DNA from: Candidatus Gastranaerophilales bacterium
GTDB lineage: Bacteria; Cyanobacteriota; Vampirovibrionia; Gastranaerophilales; Gastranaerophilaceae
Direction: 5' to 3'
Assembly (NCBI GenBank): GCA_910587055.1
Contig: CAJUKY010000009.1
Span: 8,556-72,555, forward strand
DNA length: 64,000 nucleotides
The notes under the pieces were generated by a model. The model had not been told where the DNA came from. It searched no databases and worked only from the letters and a program-made list of their open reading frames with translations. A program made the position numbers and the translations under genes. Positions 43,452 through 51,603 of the stretch are shown here, in pieces (within the stretch, counting starts at the first letter, position 1; every line of letters starts with the position of its first letter).

Positions 43452-43829
43452 CTATTTCTTATCGGTAACTTTAATTATGTGCCAGCCGAAGTCAGTCTGG
43501 ACAGGTTCTGATATTTCACCTTTAGGCAGTTCAAAAGCTGCAGTTTCAAATTCAGGCACCATCTGGCCGCGTCCGAAGTATCCTAAATCTCCTCCTCTTT
43601 GTCCTGAGGGGCATTTTGAGAATTGTTTTGCCATTTTGGCGAAATCTTCGCCGCCTTCAATTCTGTTTTTTAAACCTTGAGCTTGAGATTTTGTATCAAC
43701 AAGAATATGCGCAGCTCTTACCTGTGTATAATTTGCAGCATTTGCATCAATTGAATTTTTAGCGTCTGACATATTTACTCCCATCATCATTAAAAATGTA
43801 AAAATTGCGGTTGCAATAATTTTTTTCAT
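43452..43829 (-). CDS. Exported parvulin-type peptidyl-prolyl isomerase
   Basis: A 125-residue protein. A signal peptide (MKKIIATAIFTFLMMMGVNMSDA) is followed by a parvulin domain: VRAAHILVDTKSQA, FAKMAKQFSKCPSGQRGGDLGYFGRGQMVPEF in the active site region (split by the domain core) and DFGWHIIKVTD at the end. It catalyses proline isomerisation in the cell envelope. ATG at 43829 has AAGGGA 8 nt upstream; an ATG five codons earlier is weaker. Single-domain size is normal for PpiC. Confidence 0.92.
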   Translation of the reverse strand: MKKIIATAIFTFLMMMGVNMSDAKNSIDANAANYTQVRAAHILVDTKSQAQGLKNRIEGGEDFAKMAKQFSKCPSGQRGGDLGYFGRGQMVPEFETAAFELPKGEISEPVQTDFGWHIIKVTDKK

Positions 43830-43977
43830 AAATTTTCCCTTCAATCGGTTTATTCCATAATACCTGCTTTCAATGTTAAAATAAAGTTAATTTTTTTAAA
43901 TCCCCTCATTTTGTCATATTCTTATGGAAAAACAGCTAAAACGGGAATTAAAATTGAAGCGGCATTAAAAGGGCAGA

Positions 43978-44904
43978 TTAACGGTTTATAATCTCCAGTG
44001 TCTTTATAAAAATATTTTCAGGGGTTTGATCTTCTTTAATTAAAATTGAATTGTAAAATTTTGGATTTGGCGCCCATCTTCCAAGGGTAATATCTTCATA
44101 AAATACTGCAATCAAAGGGACGCCAACAGCATATCCAAGGTGCATTGTGCCCGTATCAACACTTATAAGGCATTTTGATGCTTTTAAAATGTTTGCAAGT
44201 TCTGAAATTGAAGTTTTATTAACCAAATCAATAAAATTACACCCTTTGCTTTTTAAATTTTCAGCATATTTTTTTGCAGTATCACCTGCACCTGTGAAAA
44301 GAACTTTATAATTCGTATTTTTATTTATCTTGTTTATTAATTCAATACAATTTTCAACAGGCATATCCTTTGGCGGATTTTTTGTTGTGGTGCAAAGCGA
44401 GATATAATTTTTATCCTGCGGAATAATTTCTTTCAAATGCTCCGGTATAACGGGTCTTGCTTTGAACTTCACGGGGCAGTCAATCAATTCTTCTTTTGTA
44501 ATGTTTTTAAGTAAATTCATAACCTGAGTTTGAGACAGCATATCAAGCCTGAATTTTTTGCCGTTTACAAGCTTTTTTGAGCCAATAAATACAGATGTCC
44601 AGAAATTTCTTGTGTTTTTATATGCTACGATTGAAACATCAGGTTTTTTATATTTAAAGTCTTTTATAAATTTGAAAAAGCCCTTAATACCTTTGTGTTT
44701 GCCTTTTTTATCGTAAATAATAACTTCATCCACACCTTCTTGCCCTAAAGCAGCTTCATAAAAAGGCTTGTTTACTATGAAAACAATTTTAGAATCAGGG
44801 TAAAGCCTTTTAATATTTTGACATAGCGAATTGCAGATGATAACATCCCCAAAACAAGATGTATTAAATATTAAGAATATTTTTTCTTTTGTTTTATTCT
44901 TCAC
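43978..44904 (-). CDS. Family 9 glycosyltransferase (heptosyltransferase-like)
   Basis: A ~308-residue GT9 protein: KIFLIFNTSCFGDVIICNSL at the N-terminus (G-D motif), and the C-terminal donor site LISVDTGTMHLGYAVGVPLIAVF-type region with DTGTMH, the signature of ADP-heptose:LPS transferases. The real sugar may differ. The start is uncertain: GTG at 44904 (AGGTG upstream, 11-nt overlap with the preceding gene) is preferred; 16 codons more are open upstream. It follows the Stealth gene and probably acts on the same surface glycan. Confidence 0.85.
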   Translation of the reverse strand: MKNKTKEKIFLIFNTSCFGDVIICNSLCQNIKRLYPDSKIVFIVNKPFYEAALGQEGVDEVIIYDKKGKHKGIKGFFKFIKDFKYKKPDVSIVAYKNTRNFWTSVFIGSKKLVNGKKFRLDMLSQTQVMNLLKNITKEELIDCPVKFKARPVIPEHLKEIIPQDKNYISLCTTTKNPPKDMPVENCIELINKINKNTNYKVLFTGAGDTAKKYAENLKSKGCNFIDLVNKTSISELANILKASKCLISVDTGTMHLGYAVGVPLIAVFYEDITLGRWAPNPKFYNSILIKEDQTPENIFIKTLEIINR

Positions 44905-45844
44905 CTTGCACCTGTTTTTCAAAGCTTGATTTTTCAAAAAATTTTGCTTCAAGGATTTTTTTTACCATCTTTCTTGATTCATCCGTTGTTTTTCTTGAAT
45001 CATTGATACACATTAATTTTGCCTTAGATGTTTTAATTTTCTTTAAATAATCGGGTCTTGAATCATAATAGGCGCTATCTTGAACTTTGCCTTTAAATAT
45101 TCTGTCAAAAAGACTTACATTAATTTTTTTTAGTACCGCTTCATTTTTGTAAAGTGCATAATAGGATATAATCATCCTCTCAGTATCGCTAAATTCTCTG
45201 AAACGATGTGCTGCGGTATTATTAAAGTATTCCTTAAATTCTTCAATGCATGCCTTAAACGTTGATTTTTTATAGGCGTCGGCATTATGGTGGGGAAAAT
45301 ACGGATAATCCGCGCCAAACCTTTCTTTTATAAGAGAATAAGCTTTAAATATCATAGAGCCGTACAGGTGTTTATATTTTTTATTTTTATTTATTTTCTT
45401 ATCTACCCTGCAAATCGGTTTTTCATTCTGAAAGAAAAAATCAGGTCCGGCAGGTTCCCAAAAAAACATATCATCGTTTGCGTAGATAAAATGTTCGGAT
45501 AATTCTTCTATGTTTGCCATTGCATTTTCTATGGTGCAGGCATTATATGTCGGAAGATTATCATTTGATATAATTTCCCTGTGGTCAATAATTTTTATTT
45601 TAGGATTGTTTGTATCGAGCCATTTTGGGGTTTGATTATCCGTTATTATGAATATTTTATTTATCCAAGGGATATTTTTTTCAACAGAGCGCAGAGAATA
45701 TTTCAATTCATCGTTGTTAAAAAATCTATAGATTGAAACCGCATCTTTGTTGTAATCTGCGGCAGATTTGTCGAATTGTGCTTTTTTATTTGCCCAGACG
45801 GGGTCTTTGTCATCTACCCAAGTGTATACCAAATCTATTTTCAT
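44894..45844 (-). CDS. Stealth-family sugar-phosphate transferase
   Basis: A 316-residue Stealth protein. Conserved region 1 is IDLVYTWVDDKDPVW, CR2 includes LKYSLRSVEKNIPWINKIFI and FIYANDDMFFW, and CR3 has PHHNADAYKKSTF. Stealth enzymes, related to eukaryotic GlcNAc-1-phosphotransferase, transfer hexose-1-phosphate to build capsule or teichoic-like polymers. ATG at 45844 has GGGA 6 nt upstream; an in-frame extension of ten codons is unlikely. First gene of a two-gene operon with the GT9 transferase. Confidence 0.9.
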   Translation of the reverse strand: MKIDLVYTWVDDKDPVWANKKAQFDKSAADYNKDAVSIYRFFNNDELKYSLRSVEKNIPWINKIFIITDNQTPKWLDTNNPKIKIIDHREIISNDNLPTYNACTIENAMANIEELSEHFIYANDDMFFWEPAGPDFFFQNEKPICRVDKKINKNKKYKHLYGSMIFKAYSLIKERFGADYPYFPHHNADAYKKSTFKACIEEFKEYFNNTAAHRFREFSDTERMIISYYALYKNEAVLKKINVSLFDRIFKGKVQDSAYYDSRPDYLKKIKTSKAKLMCINDSRKTTDESRKMVKKILEAKFFEKSSFEKQVQGEE

Positions 45845-45942
45845 ATTTTTCCCAGAATAAATTTCCCCATTCACATGGTATCATAAAAATTTTTTACGGT
45901 TTTTTAATATTTTCGGCAAAAATTTTTTCTTTTTTGTTTTTT

Positions 45943-46551
45943 ATGATTTATAATAATCAAGAAATAAAGGTCAAAAAAATATTATGGAAAAAGAGTTTGA
46001 TAAAAAAAAAGACTGAAACTGTACCCATAAAAGAAGAAGATGCGAAATTAAATCATAATAATGCAGCAACTTCGCCTTTTGGGCATACTTGCAGCGTGCC
46101 CGATGAATTAACCGGTGCTGTGGCTGCTATTGAAGAAATTAGAACAATTAAGGCGGATTTATCGGATGCAATAGAAACAAACAATGCAAGAGAAATATTT
46201 GATTATTTTGATATCGGTGTTTTTATAAACAGAAACGGTACCTACGGAATTTCAGAATACAGGCAGCCTTCGGATTTTATTACATTTTCGGATATCGGTA
46301 TAAACGAAGAAAAGTTGATTGAAAATGTTGTAAAGATAAGCGGAAATGCGGATTTCAGAAAATCAAAACTTGTTAATTTCGGAAAAATTCAATACATTGG
46401 CGGTCGTGTTGATATTCGCAATTCAAACTTTAAACCCTTTATGAAACTGCCGAAAATTGGCGGTAAAATCATTTTTTATGAGCATCAGACTCTTTTGCAG
46501 GGGATTTTTATTAAATTCCTTGCAAGCATATGCCGCCTTGTAAAAAAATAA
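45943..46551 (+). CDS. Hypothetical protein with possible N-terminal frameshift or slippage
   Basis: The open frame from ATG 45943 gives ~202 residues without a ribosome site. It includes a C-terminal stretch ADFRKSKLVNFGKIQYIGG, similar to leucine-rich/bactofilin-like repeats. A better start, ATG 45984 with AAAGG upstream, lies in another frame: it reads MEKEFDKKKD then stops at a run of nine A (46012-46020). With eight A it would join the long frame to give MEKEFDKKKTETVPIKEED. So either polymerase slippage restores the frame, or this is a sequence error or young mutation. The protein itself is unassigned. Confidence 0.5.
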   Translation: MIYNNQEIKVKKILWKKSLIKKKTETVPIKEEDAKLNHNNAATSPFGHTCSVPDELTGAVAAIEEIRTIKADLSDAIETNNAREIFDYFDIGVFINRNGTYGISEYRQPSDFITFSDIGINEEKLIENVVKISGNADFRKSKLVNFGKIQYIGGRVDIRNSNFKPFMKLPKIGGKIIFYEHQTLLQGIFIKFLASICRLVKK

Positions 46552-46567
46552 AAAAGAATTCTGTCTC

Positions 46568-46596
46568 TTGACATTAGTTAGATATCTAACTATAAT
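46568..46596 (+). promoter_or_regulatory. Promoter and operator of the MarR gene
   Basis: Consensus TTGACA (46568-46573), 17-bp spacer, TATAAT (46591-46596). The spacer holds a perfect 18-bp palindrome, TAGTTAGATATCTAACTA (46575-46592). A one-mismatch copy precedes the cupin gene. Confidence 0.8.
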
Positions 46597-46602
46597 ATTT
46601 TT

Positions 46603-47031
46603 ATGCAAAACGAAGGAAGAACGCTTCATCTTATATCAAGGGTGCATGAGCTCGGGAATAATTTTATTTTAAAACGGCTGAAAGCAGCAGGTTTTAAGGA
46701 ATTATCTCCGAGCCACGGTGATATTCTTTTTGTTTTATACGGGTCTGATAAGCAGACTATGAAAAGCATTGCAGATAAAATAAGAAGAACTAAGGCTACG
46801 GTAAGCGTTCTTATTGATAAGCTTGAGAAAATGGGGTTTGTAAGGCGTGAAAAATCATCTGATGATGCCAGAAACACATATATTCTTTTAACGGAAAAGG
46901 GAAATGAATTCAAAGAAGTCTTTAAAGAAATTTCAAAAGGTTTAAATAAAATGATATGTGAAAACCTTTCAAAAGATGATATAAAGACCCTTAATTCACT
47001 GCTTGAAAAAATGCTTAACGGTATTCAATAA
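46603..47031 (+). CDS. MarR-family transcriptional regulator
   Basis: A 142-residue MarR protein: an N-terminal dimerisation helix, the winged HTH (SIADKIRRTKATVSVLIDKLEKMGFVRRE), the wing SSDDARNTYILLTEKG and a C-terminal dimerisation helix. The ATG at 46603 follows the promoter TATAAT by only ~6 nt, so the message is nearly leaderless. The palindrome in its own promoter and in front of the cupin gene strongly suggests autoregulation plus control of the cupin (inference). The inducer is unknown. Confidence 0.92.
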   Translation: MQNEGRTLHLISRVHELGNNFILKRLKAAGFKELSPSHGDILFVLYGSDKQTMKSIADKIRRTKATVSVLIDKLEKMGFVRREKSSDDARNTYILLTEKGNEFKEVFKEISKGLNKMICENLSKDDIKTLNSLLEKMLNGIQ

Positions 47032-47054
47032 AACGGTAAATTTTTTTGTATATA

Positions 47055-47072
47055 TAGTTAGATATCAAACTA
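47055..47072 (+). promoter_or_regulatory. MarR operator copy before the cupin gene
   Basis: TAGTTAGATATCAAACTA differs at one position from the perfect palindrome in the marR promoter. It directly precedes AAAAGGAGA and the cupin ATG, so binding here would block the cupin promoter or its transcript start. Confidence 0.7.
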
Positions 47073-47086
47073 AAAGGAGAAAAACA

Positions 47087-47464
47087 ATGACAAATTACAA
47101 AACAACAGAACTCGGTAAAATTGAATCAATTGCAAGTCTTGAAAACGGAAAAGTATTTTTACATGATACGCTTGATTTAACGGGTTCTGAAATATCTATA
47201 AATGCTGTTCCTGCAGGGTTTAAAATCCCTTTTAATCATAAACATATTCAAAATGAAGAAGTTTATATTGTTTTAAAAGGCGAAGGGATTATTACGGCAG
47301 ATGAAGTTAAGATACCTGTCAAAGAAGGAACTGTTGTAAAAATTCTTCCTGCTGCTTCAAGAACTCTTGAAAACACAGGGGAAGGAATCTTGGAATTTAT
47401 CTGTATACAAGCAAAAGAAGGTTCTCTTGAACAATTCGGGCTAAAAGATGCGCAATTGTGCTAA
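47087..47464 (+). CDS. Cupin-domain protein
   Basis: A 125-residue single-domain cupin: SEISINAVPAGFKIPFNHKH, the metal-binding HKHIQNEEVYIVLKGEG and KIPVKEGTVVKILPAASRTL. The first cupin motif is degenerate. ATG at 47087 has a perfect AAGGAG 7 nt upstream. It lies 55 nt after the MarR stop, under the second palindrome. Small cupins of this kind often bind metals or serve as quinone/aldehyde-related enzymes; substrate not identifiable. Terminated at 47512-47541. Confidence 0.85.
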   Translation: MTNYKTTELGKIESIASLENGKVFLHDTLDLTGSEISINAVPAGFKIPFNHKHIQNEEVYIVLKGEGIITADEVKIPVKEGTVVKILPAASRTLENTGEGILEFICIQAKEGSLEQFGLKDAQLC

Positions 47465-47511
47465 ACAGGTGCGTCAAATAACAATACAATAAGGAAATAC
47501 AATACGAATGT

Positions 47512-47541
47512 AAAAAGCTCCAAAATTAATGGAGCTTTTTT
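47512..47541 (+). terminator. Terminator of the marR-cupin unit
   Basis: AAAAAGCTCC (47512-47521), loop, GGAGCTTTTTT (47531-47541). Strong stem and U-tract. Confidence 0.85.
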
Positions 47542-47545
47542 GCTA

Positions 47546-47576
47546 TTGACTTAGAGTTAACTTTAAGTTTTATAAT
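47546..47576 (+). promoter_or_regulatory. MerR-type 19-bp-spacer promoter of the CMD-cupin gene
   Basis: TTGACT (47546-47551), 19-bp spacer, TATAAT (47571-47576). The spacer carries CTTAGAGTTAACTTTAAG, a near-perfect dyad. Matches the flavodoxin promoter (29395-29425) at TTGACTTAGAGT and in spacing. Confidence 0.6.
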
Positions 47577-47607
47577 TATAAAAATAATTAAAAATAAGGT
47601 AAAAATT

Positions 47608-48624
47608 ATGAAAAAAATACTGGTTTTGATTTTAATGTTTATATTTTTTGCAGGAGATAAAGCTATGGCTGATGTAATTTTAAATAAAAAACAGGAAAAT
47701 ATTGTAAAAATTTCAGTTTATACCACAGCAGGCGATATGCCGAAACTTAAAAGTGCCTTAAATAAAGGGCTTGATGATGGTTTAACCGTAAATGAAATTA
47801 AAGAAATTCTGGTTCAAATGTATGCCTATTGCGGTTTTCCGAGAAGTTTAAACGGAATTTCCGCATTAATGTCCGTGCTTGAACAGAGAAAAGATAAAAA
47901 TGATAAAACAGGCGAAGAAGGAAAGCCTTTGCCCGCAAATACGGATAAATTCAAATACGGAGATGAAGTTCAGGTAAAATTAACCGGCGGTCATGTTAAA
48001 GGGCCCCTGTTTGATTTTGCACCTGCTGCAGACAGCTTTTTAAAGGAGCATTTATTTGCAGATATCTTTGCGCGCGGAGTTTTAAGTTATCAGGAAAGAG
48101 AGATGGCAACAATTGCCGCACTTGCTTCAATGGATAATGTTGAACCGCAGCTTAATGCTCATATTCAGATGGGCAAAAACACGGGGCTTTCCGATACTCA
48201 GATAGCGGAAATTCTGGCGCTTGCAAGTGTTCCCAAGGCTGAAATGTTCGGCACGGGTGAGCCTAATACGGCTTATGCAAAATATTTCAAAGGAAACAGC
48301 TATTTGAATATGCTTTCAAAAGAGCAGGTCGGTATAGCAAATGTGACATTTGAACCTAAGTGCAGAAATAACTGGCATATCCACCATAAAGGCGGCCAGA
48401 TTTTAATAGCGGTACAGGGCAGAGGATATTATCAGGAATGGGGAAAACCTGCGCAGGAATTAAAACCCGGGGATATTGTAAATATTCCTGCGGAAGTAAA
48501 ACACTGGCACGGGGCGGCTCCAAACAGCTGGTTTTCTCATCTTGCAATAGAGGTGCCGTCTGAGGGCGGTTCAACGGAATGGCTTGAAGAAGTTTCGGAT
48601 GAAGAATACGGAAAATTAAAATAA
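47608..48624 (+). CDS. Exported carboxymuconolactone decarboxylase-cupin fusion
   Basis: A 338-residue protein. A hydrophobic signal (MKKILVLILMFIFFAGDKAMA) leads to two carboxymuconolactone decarboxylase (AhpD-like) domains: EILVQMYAYCGFPRSLNG (single Cys) and REMATIAALASMDNVEPQLNAH. A C-terminal cupin follows: NNWHIHHKGGQILIAVQGRG and KPGDIVNIPAEVKHWHGAAP. CMD-cupin fusions occur in many bacteria and are linked to aldehyde or quinone stress; the CMD domain lacks the CxxC of peroxidase AhpD, so a peroxidase role is doubtful. Controlled by a MerR-type promoter, like the flavodoxin gene. Confidence 0.88.
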   Translation: MKKILVLILMFIFFAGDKAMADVILNKKQENIVKISVYTTAGDMPKLKSALNKGLDDGLTVNEIKEILVQMYAYCGFPRSLNGISALMSVLEQRKDKNDKTGEEGKPLPANTDKFKYGDEVQVKLTGGHVKGPLFDFAPAADSFLKEHLFADIFARGVLSYQEREMATIAALASMDNVEPQLNAHIQMGKNTGLSDTQIAEILALASVPKAEMFGTGEPNTAYAKYFKGNSYLNMLSKEQVGIANVTFEPKCRNNWHIHHKGGQILIAVQGRGYYQEWGKPAQELKPGDIVNIPAEVKHWHGAAPNSWFSHLAIEVPSEGGSTEWLEEVSDEEYGKLK

Positions 48625-48676
48625 TTCCGGTTTTAATTATGAATTTTTCTTAATTATTCTATAGTTTTATGCAATA

Positions 48677-48715
48677 AAAATTCTCCTTTTGTTTTAGCAG
48701 CAATAGGAGAATTTT
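48677..48715 (+). promoter_or_regulatory. Hairpin hiding the ribosome site of the gene at 48718
   Basis: AAAATTCTCCT (48677-48687) and AGGAGAATTTT (48705-48715) are perfect complements with a 17-nt loop. The 3' arm contains the AGGAG Shine-Dalgarno, 7 nt from the ATG at 48718. It may act both as a terminator for the preceding gene and as a translational lock. Confidence 0.65.
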
Positions 48716-48717
48716 AA

Positions 48718-49983
48718 ATGAATATTCAAATAACAGGTTTGCATAATGTATTTTATAATAACGCAAGGGCGGTAAAAATGCCGTTTTTTAATAAAGTTTC
48801 CGCAGATACAATAAGCTTTACGGGAAATATTTATCATTATGAAGATGATGATGAAAGTCTTTTTAAAGGTTGTACGGCTAAAAGAATGGAATGCTTTGAA
48901 GATATTAAACCGGAGAATCTTTCTTTGATACATATAACAAATTATTTTCCAAATAACGGGGAGATTTTGTCATTAAAAGAGGCTTCAAAACATTCTGACG
49001 GTGCAGGGCAATGCCGTTCTACAATCCATTTTTCTCTTAATCAAAGCGTAGAAAGAGATAATACGCAAATAGATTGGGCCTCAATGAAGTATGCCGTTAT
49101 AATGCCGTTTGAAAAAACATTGCCGGAAAATGAACCCGAAAAAATCGGCGGCGGAAAATACGGTGATTTTTTCTTTATAGATAAAGTTAAATTGCCTGAA
49201 GGTTCTAAAATTGTAAAGTATAATAAAAATATTCAACAGGGTAAATTTAGAATATCTGAGGCAAAGGATGAAAACGGTACTTTGCTTAAGGGTATTGAAC
49301 TTATTGAAACATCAAATAAGGATATTTGCGCCTCTGCTGAAAGGGTATCAAAGAAAATGGGTTATAGTACCTTTGATGATATAATTTACGATACACCGCA
49401 GCTAAAGGCAGATGCTAAAAAGTTGAAAGCTTTTATGAATGCGGGTGATTTTTCAAACTTAACACCGGACAATGAAGACTTCTATGATTTTTTAGAACTT
49501 TCCGGCAGAGTGAATATGCAAAAATATGAAGCTATTGAGCAGCTTGAAAGAGCATGGGAAACATTTTGTTCAGATATTAACTGCTGTAATCTTGAACAAG
49601 GGTTTAATAATCCATGGACAAAAAGCGATTTACTTATACACTTTATCGGAAATGTATTGGTCAATTCAAATGACAACAGCTGGTTTTATAAAAAAGATGA
49701 TGAAACAGTTGATTTCAGAGATTTAATTTTAAGACAAATCGCTGAAATCAAGGAAATGCTTCCGGAAGATAAAAAATTAGGATTTGATATACAAAAGCTC
49801 GGGCAAATTGTGATAAAATCAGATACGCCGGCTCAGGCTATAAAAGTAATTGAAGCAGAATTAGGGATAATTCCGATAGAAATACCTGATAACGGAGCGG
49901 CAGATGATGATGCGTATCGATATTTTAATATGACAATTGCTGCAAATTCCGCTCAAGATGTGAATGATTTTATGGGATTGTAA
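48718..49983 (+). CDS. Hypothetical protein with SFxG N-terminal pattern
   Basis: A 421-residue, acidic, soluble protein. N-terminus MNIQITGLHNVFYNN, then ADTISFTGN at residues 29-37. The region about 60-115 contains LIHITNYFPNNGEI and STIHFSLNQSV, which may form a small conserved domain, but I do not recognise a family. The rest is helical with a few Cys. No classical signal peptide. Its Shine-Dalgarno is buried in a hairpin. It shares the N-terminal pattern with proteins at 41470 and 52135. Confidence 0.65.
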   Translation: MNIQITGLHNVFYNNARAVKMPFFNKVSADTISFTGNIYHYEDDDESLFKGCTAKRMECFEDIKPENLSLIHITNYFPNNGEILSLKEASKHSDGAGQCRSTIHFSLNQSVERDNTQIDWASMKYAVIMPFEKTLPENEPEKIGGGKYGDFFFIDKVKLPEGSKIVKYNKNIQQGKFRISEAKDENGTLLKGIELIETSNKDICASAERVSKKMGYSTFDDIIYDTPQLKADAKKLKAFMNAGDFSNLTPDNEDFYDFLELSGRVNMQKYEAIEQLERAWETFCSDINCCNLEQGFNNPWTKSDLLIHFIGNVLVNSNDNSWFYKKDDETVDFRDLILRQIAEIKEMLPEDKKLGFDIQKLGQIVIKSDTPAQAIKVIEAELGIIPIEIPDNGAADDDAYRYFNMTIAANSAQDVNDFMGL

Positions 49984-50057
49984 TTTTTTAATAATCTTTG
50001 GGTTATAATTTTATTAAAATAATTTTATAGCTTTTATAGCAAGCGGAGGCGGATTTT

Positions 50058-50345
50058 ATGCAGACATATACAGTGCAAACACAGGGTATTTGTGCAAAAG
50101 CTATTTCATTTTCCATAGAAAATGAAAAAATACACAATGTGAAGTTTTTTGGCGGCTGCCCGGGGAATACTCTTGCAATAAGCAAGTTACTTGAAGGATA
50201 CGATGCTAAAAAAGCGGTAGAAATCCTAAAAGGTAATGATTGCGGCGGCAGAGGGACATCCTGTGCCGATCAGCTGGCATGCGGTATTGAACAAGCGCTT
50301 GCCGGTTCCGGTGCGGAAATTTCAGAACATAAGCTTAATATTTAA
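50058..50345 (+). CDS. TSCPD-domain (TIGR03905-type) small cysteine protein
   Basis: A 95-residue protein with four conserved Cys-containing motifs: GICAKAISFSI, FFGGCPGNT, NDCGGRGTSCADQ and LACGIEQAL. This is the small single-domain TSCPD family of anaerobes, related to the C-terminal domain of B12-dependent ribonucleotide reductase, of unknown function (perhaps metal or thiol binding). GGAGG lies close upstream of ATG 50058. The nearest neighbour genes are unrelated. Confidence 0.85.
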   Translation: MQTYTVQTQGICAKAISFSIENEKIHNVKFFGGCPGNTLAISKLLEGYDAKKAVEILKGNDCGGRGTSCADQLACGIEQALAGSGAEISEHKLNI

Positions 50346-50353
50346 TCAGTGGT

Positions 50354-50926
50354 TTAGTGAATAAATAATGTTTTTACAAAAGCCAAGAAACCTGCCGTAT
50401 TAACTTCTTTGAAGTTTTCATCGTAGATTGCTTGTGCTGCAGCTTTTAGTTCGCTTGTTTTCATATTTTCAAGTGCATATATATTATTTTCATCAATCGT
50501 TCCGTCTGTTATGCTTTCTTCGTAAACAGTTTTTTTCAGGTCTTCATCTGTAATATCAGCATCAGGCATAAATTCCCATCCGTTATATTTTGAGTCTTTG
50601 ATGCGAGCTAAGCCGTCTGCTGCCAGTATATAAGATGCAAGCTCTTCTTTGCTGAGACCTTCTTTATCATCAAGATTAAGTTCGGTAAGTTCATCTTCAT
50701 ATTTTGATATATTGTCCGCTTCGGCTGTATTAAGTATACCTCTGCTAATGCTTTCGTGGTTTTTGTTATAATCTTTTTCCAGACCTTTGATAATATCTGT
50801 GGCATAATCGAGAGCAGCTTGTTTTTTATCTTCATTATCAGATGCATATGTCAAATCTTCATTAGTGCTTGTGTTTTGAAGAATATCTCTTATAAGATAT
50901 GAGCCCAAATTAAAATCAATGCTCAT
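50354..50926 (-). CDS. Hypothetical acidic protein with EF-hand-like stretches
   Basis: A 190-residue, very acidic helical protein. Two short stretches resemble shortened EF-hands: LNLDDKEGLSKEELASYIL and MPDADITDEDLKKTVYEE, each one residue short of the canonical 12-residue loop. No signal peptide. The N-terminus (MSIDFNLGSYLIRDILQ) is helical. Family unknown; calcium binding is only a hint. It is followed in the opposite direction by a tRNA terminator at 51055. Confidence 0.55.
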   Translation of the reverse strand: MSIDFNLGSYLIRDILQNTSTNEDLTYASDNEDKKQAALDYATDIIKGLEKDYNKNHESISRGILNTAEADNISKYEDELTELNLDDKEGLSKEELASYILAADGLARIKDSKYNGWEFMPDADITDEDLKKTVYEESITDGTIDENNIYALENMKTSELKAAAQAIYDENFKEVNTAGFLAFVKTLFIH

Positions 50927-51054
50927 TCTATCCTCTTTCTATATTTTTTATATACTCTTGTAATAATAAAAAGTATTGCGGATAAAAAAGTGCTAAAATT
51001 GTTAATTTGTGTAAACTTATATTAAGTATATTCGGGCTATTTAAACTAATCATT

Positions 51055-51085
51055 AAAAAAGAGGGCTTAAATATAAAGCCCTCTT
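51055..51085 (-). terminator. Terminator after tRNA-Asp
   Basis: AAGAGGGCTT (51059-51068) and AAGCCCTCTT (51076-51085); on the minus strand the hairpin is followed by TTTTTT. Ends the tRNA-Asp transcript. Confidence 0.85.
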
Positions 51086-51097
51086 GATATTTAATAA

Positions 51098-51174
51098 TGG
51101 CGGGGACGACGGGTATCGAACCCGCGACCTCTTGCGTGACAGGCAAGCACTCTAACCAGCTGAGCTACGCCCCC
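51098..51174 (-). tRNA. tRNA-Asp (anticodon GUC)
   Basis: Minus-strand cloverleaf: acceptor GGGGGCG with CGTCCCC, anticodon stem CTTGC/GCAAG with loop CTGTCAC (anticodon GTC), T-loop GGTTCGATACC, discriminator G, and a genomically encoded CCA (51098-51100). The two tRNA-Pro genes in the window lack an encoded CCA. Confidence 0.95.
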
Positions 51175-51348
51175 ATCCATTAAAAGTTTTTTGTTATGGT
51201 TGAGCGCTTGCCTGTGGCATGCAATTTTGCATACATTGCAAGTTATACACTTGCTGAGCCAGCCGAGCCGCTCTCTCATCCATTAAAATTTCATTGTTCA
51301 GTTATCAACATAGATTATTGTATCAAATAAAATTATATTGTCTATAAT

Positions 51349-51603
51349 TTATTTAACGTATACGCTTACTTGTTTTCTGTCGCGTCTGTGGGGTTCAAAT
51401 TTAACCACGCCGTCAATTAAAGCGTATAAAGTATCGTCTTTGCCGATACCTACGTTTTTACCGGGATGGAATTTTGTTCCTCTTTGTCTAACAAGTATAT
51501 TGCCGGCAAGTACATTTTCGTTGCCAAACTTTTTGACACCTAATCTTTGTGCTTCCGAATCTCTTCCGTTCTTTGATGAACCTACACCTTTCTTATGTGC
51601 CAT
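51349..51603 (-). CDS. rpmA: 50S ribosomal protein L27
   Basis: An 84-residue L27: MAHKKGVGSSKNGRDSEAQRLG, GNILVRQRGTKFHPGKNVG and DDTLYALIDGVV. It begins directly with MAHKK, without the cleaved N-terminal extension seen in Firmicutes, consistent with a non-Firmicute host. It overlaps the rplU stop by one base. Sits at the ribosomal peptidyl transferase centre. Confidence 0.97.
   Translation of the reverse strand: MAHKKGVGSSKNGRDSEAQRLGVKKFGNENVLAGNILVRQRGTKFHPGKNVGIGKDDTLYALIDGVVKFEPHRRDRKQVSVYVK

Noticed and set aside
43440..43511. 23-codon hydrophobic frame with AAAAAGGAAT upstream
   Set aside because: It runs antisense into the parvulin gene and shows no support beyond a ribosome-like site.
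51200..51300. Short palindrome TGCAATTTTGCAT and cysteine-rich frame upstream of tRNA-Asp
   Set aside because: No cloverleaf, no start-site support; looked tRNA-like only by GC content.
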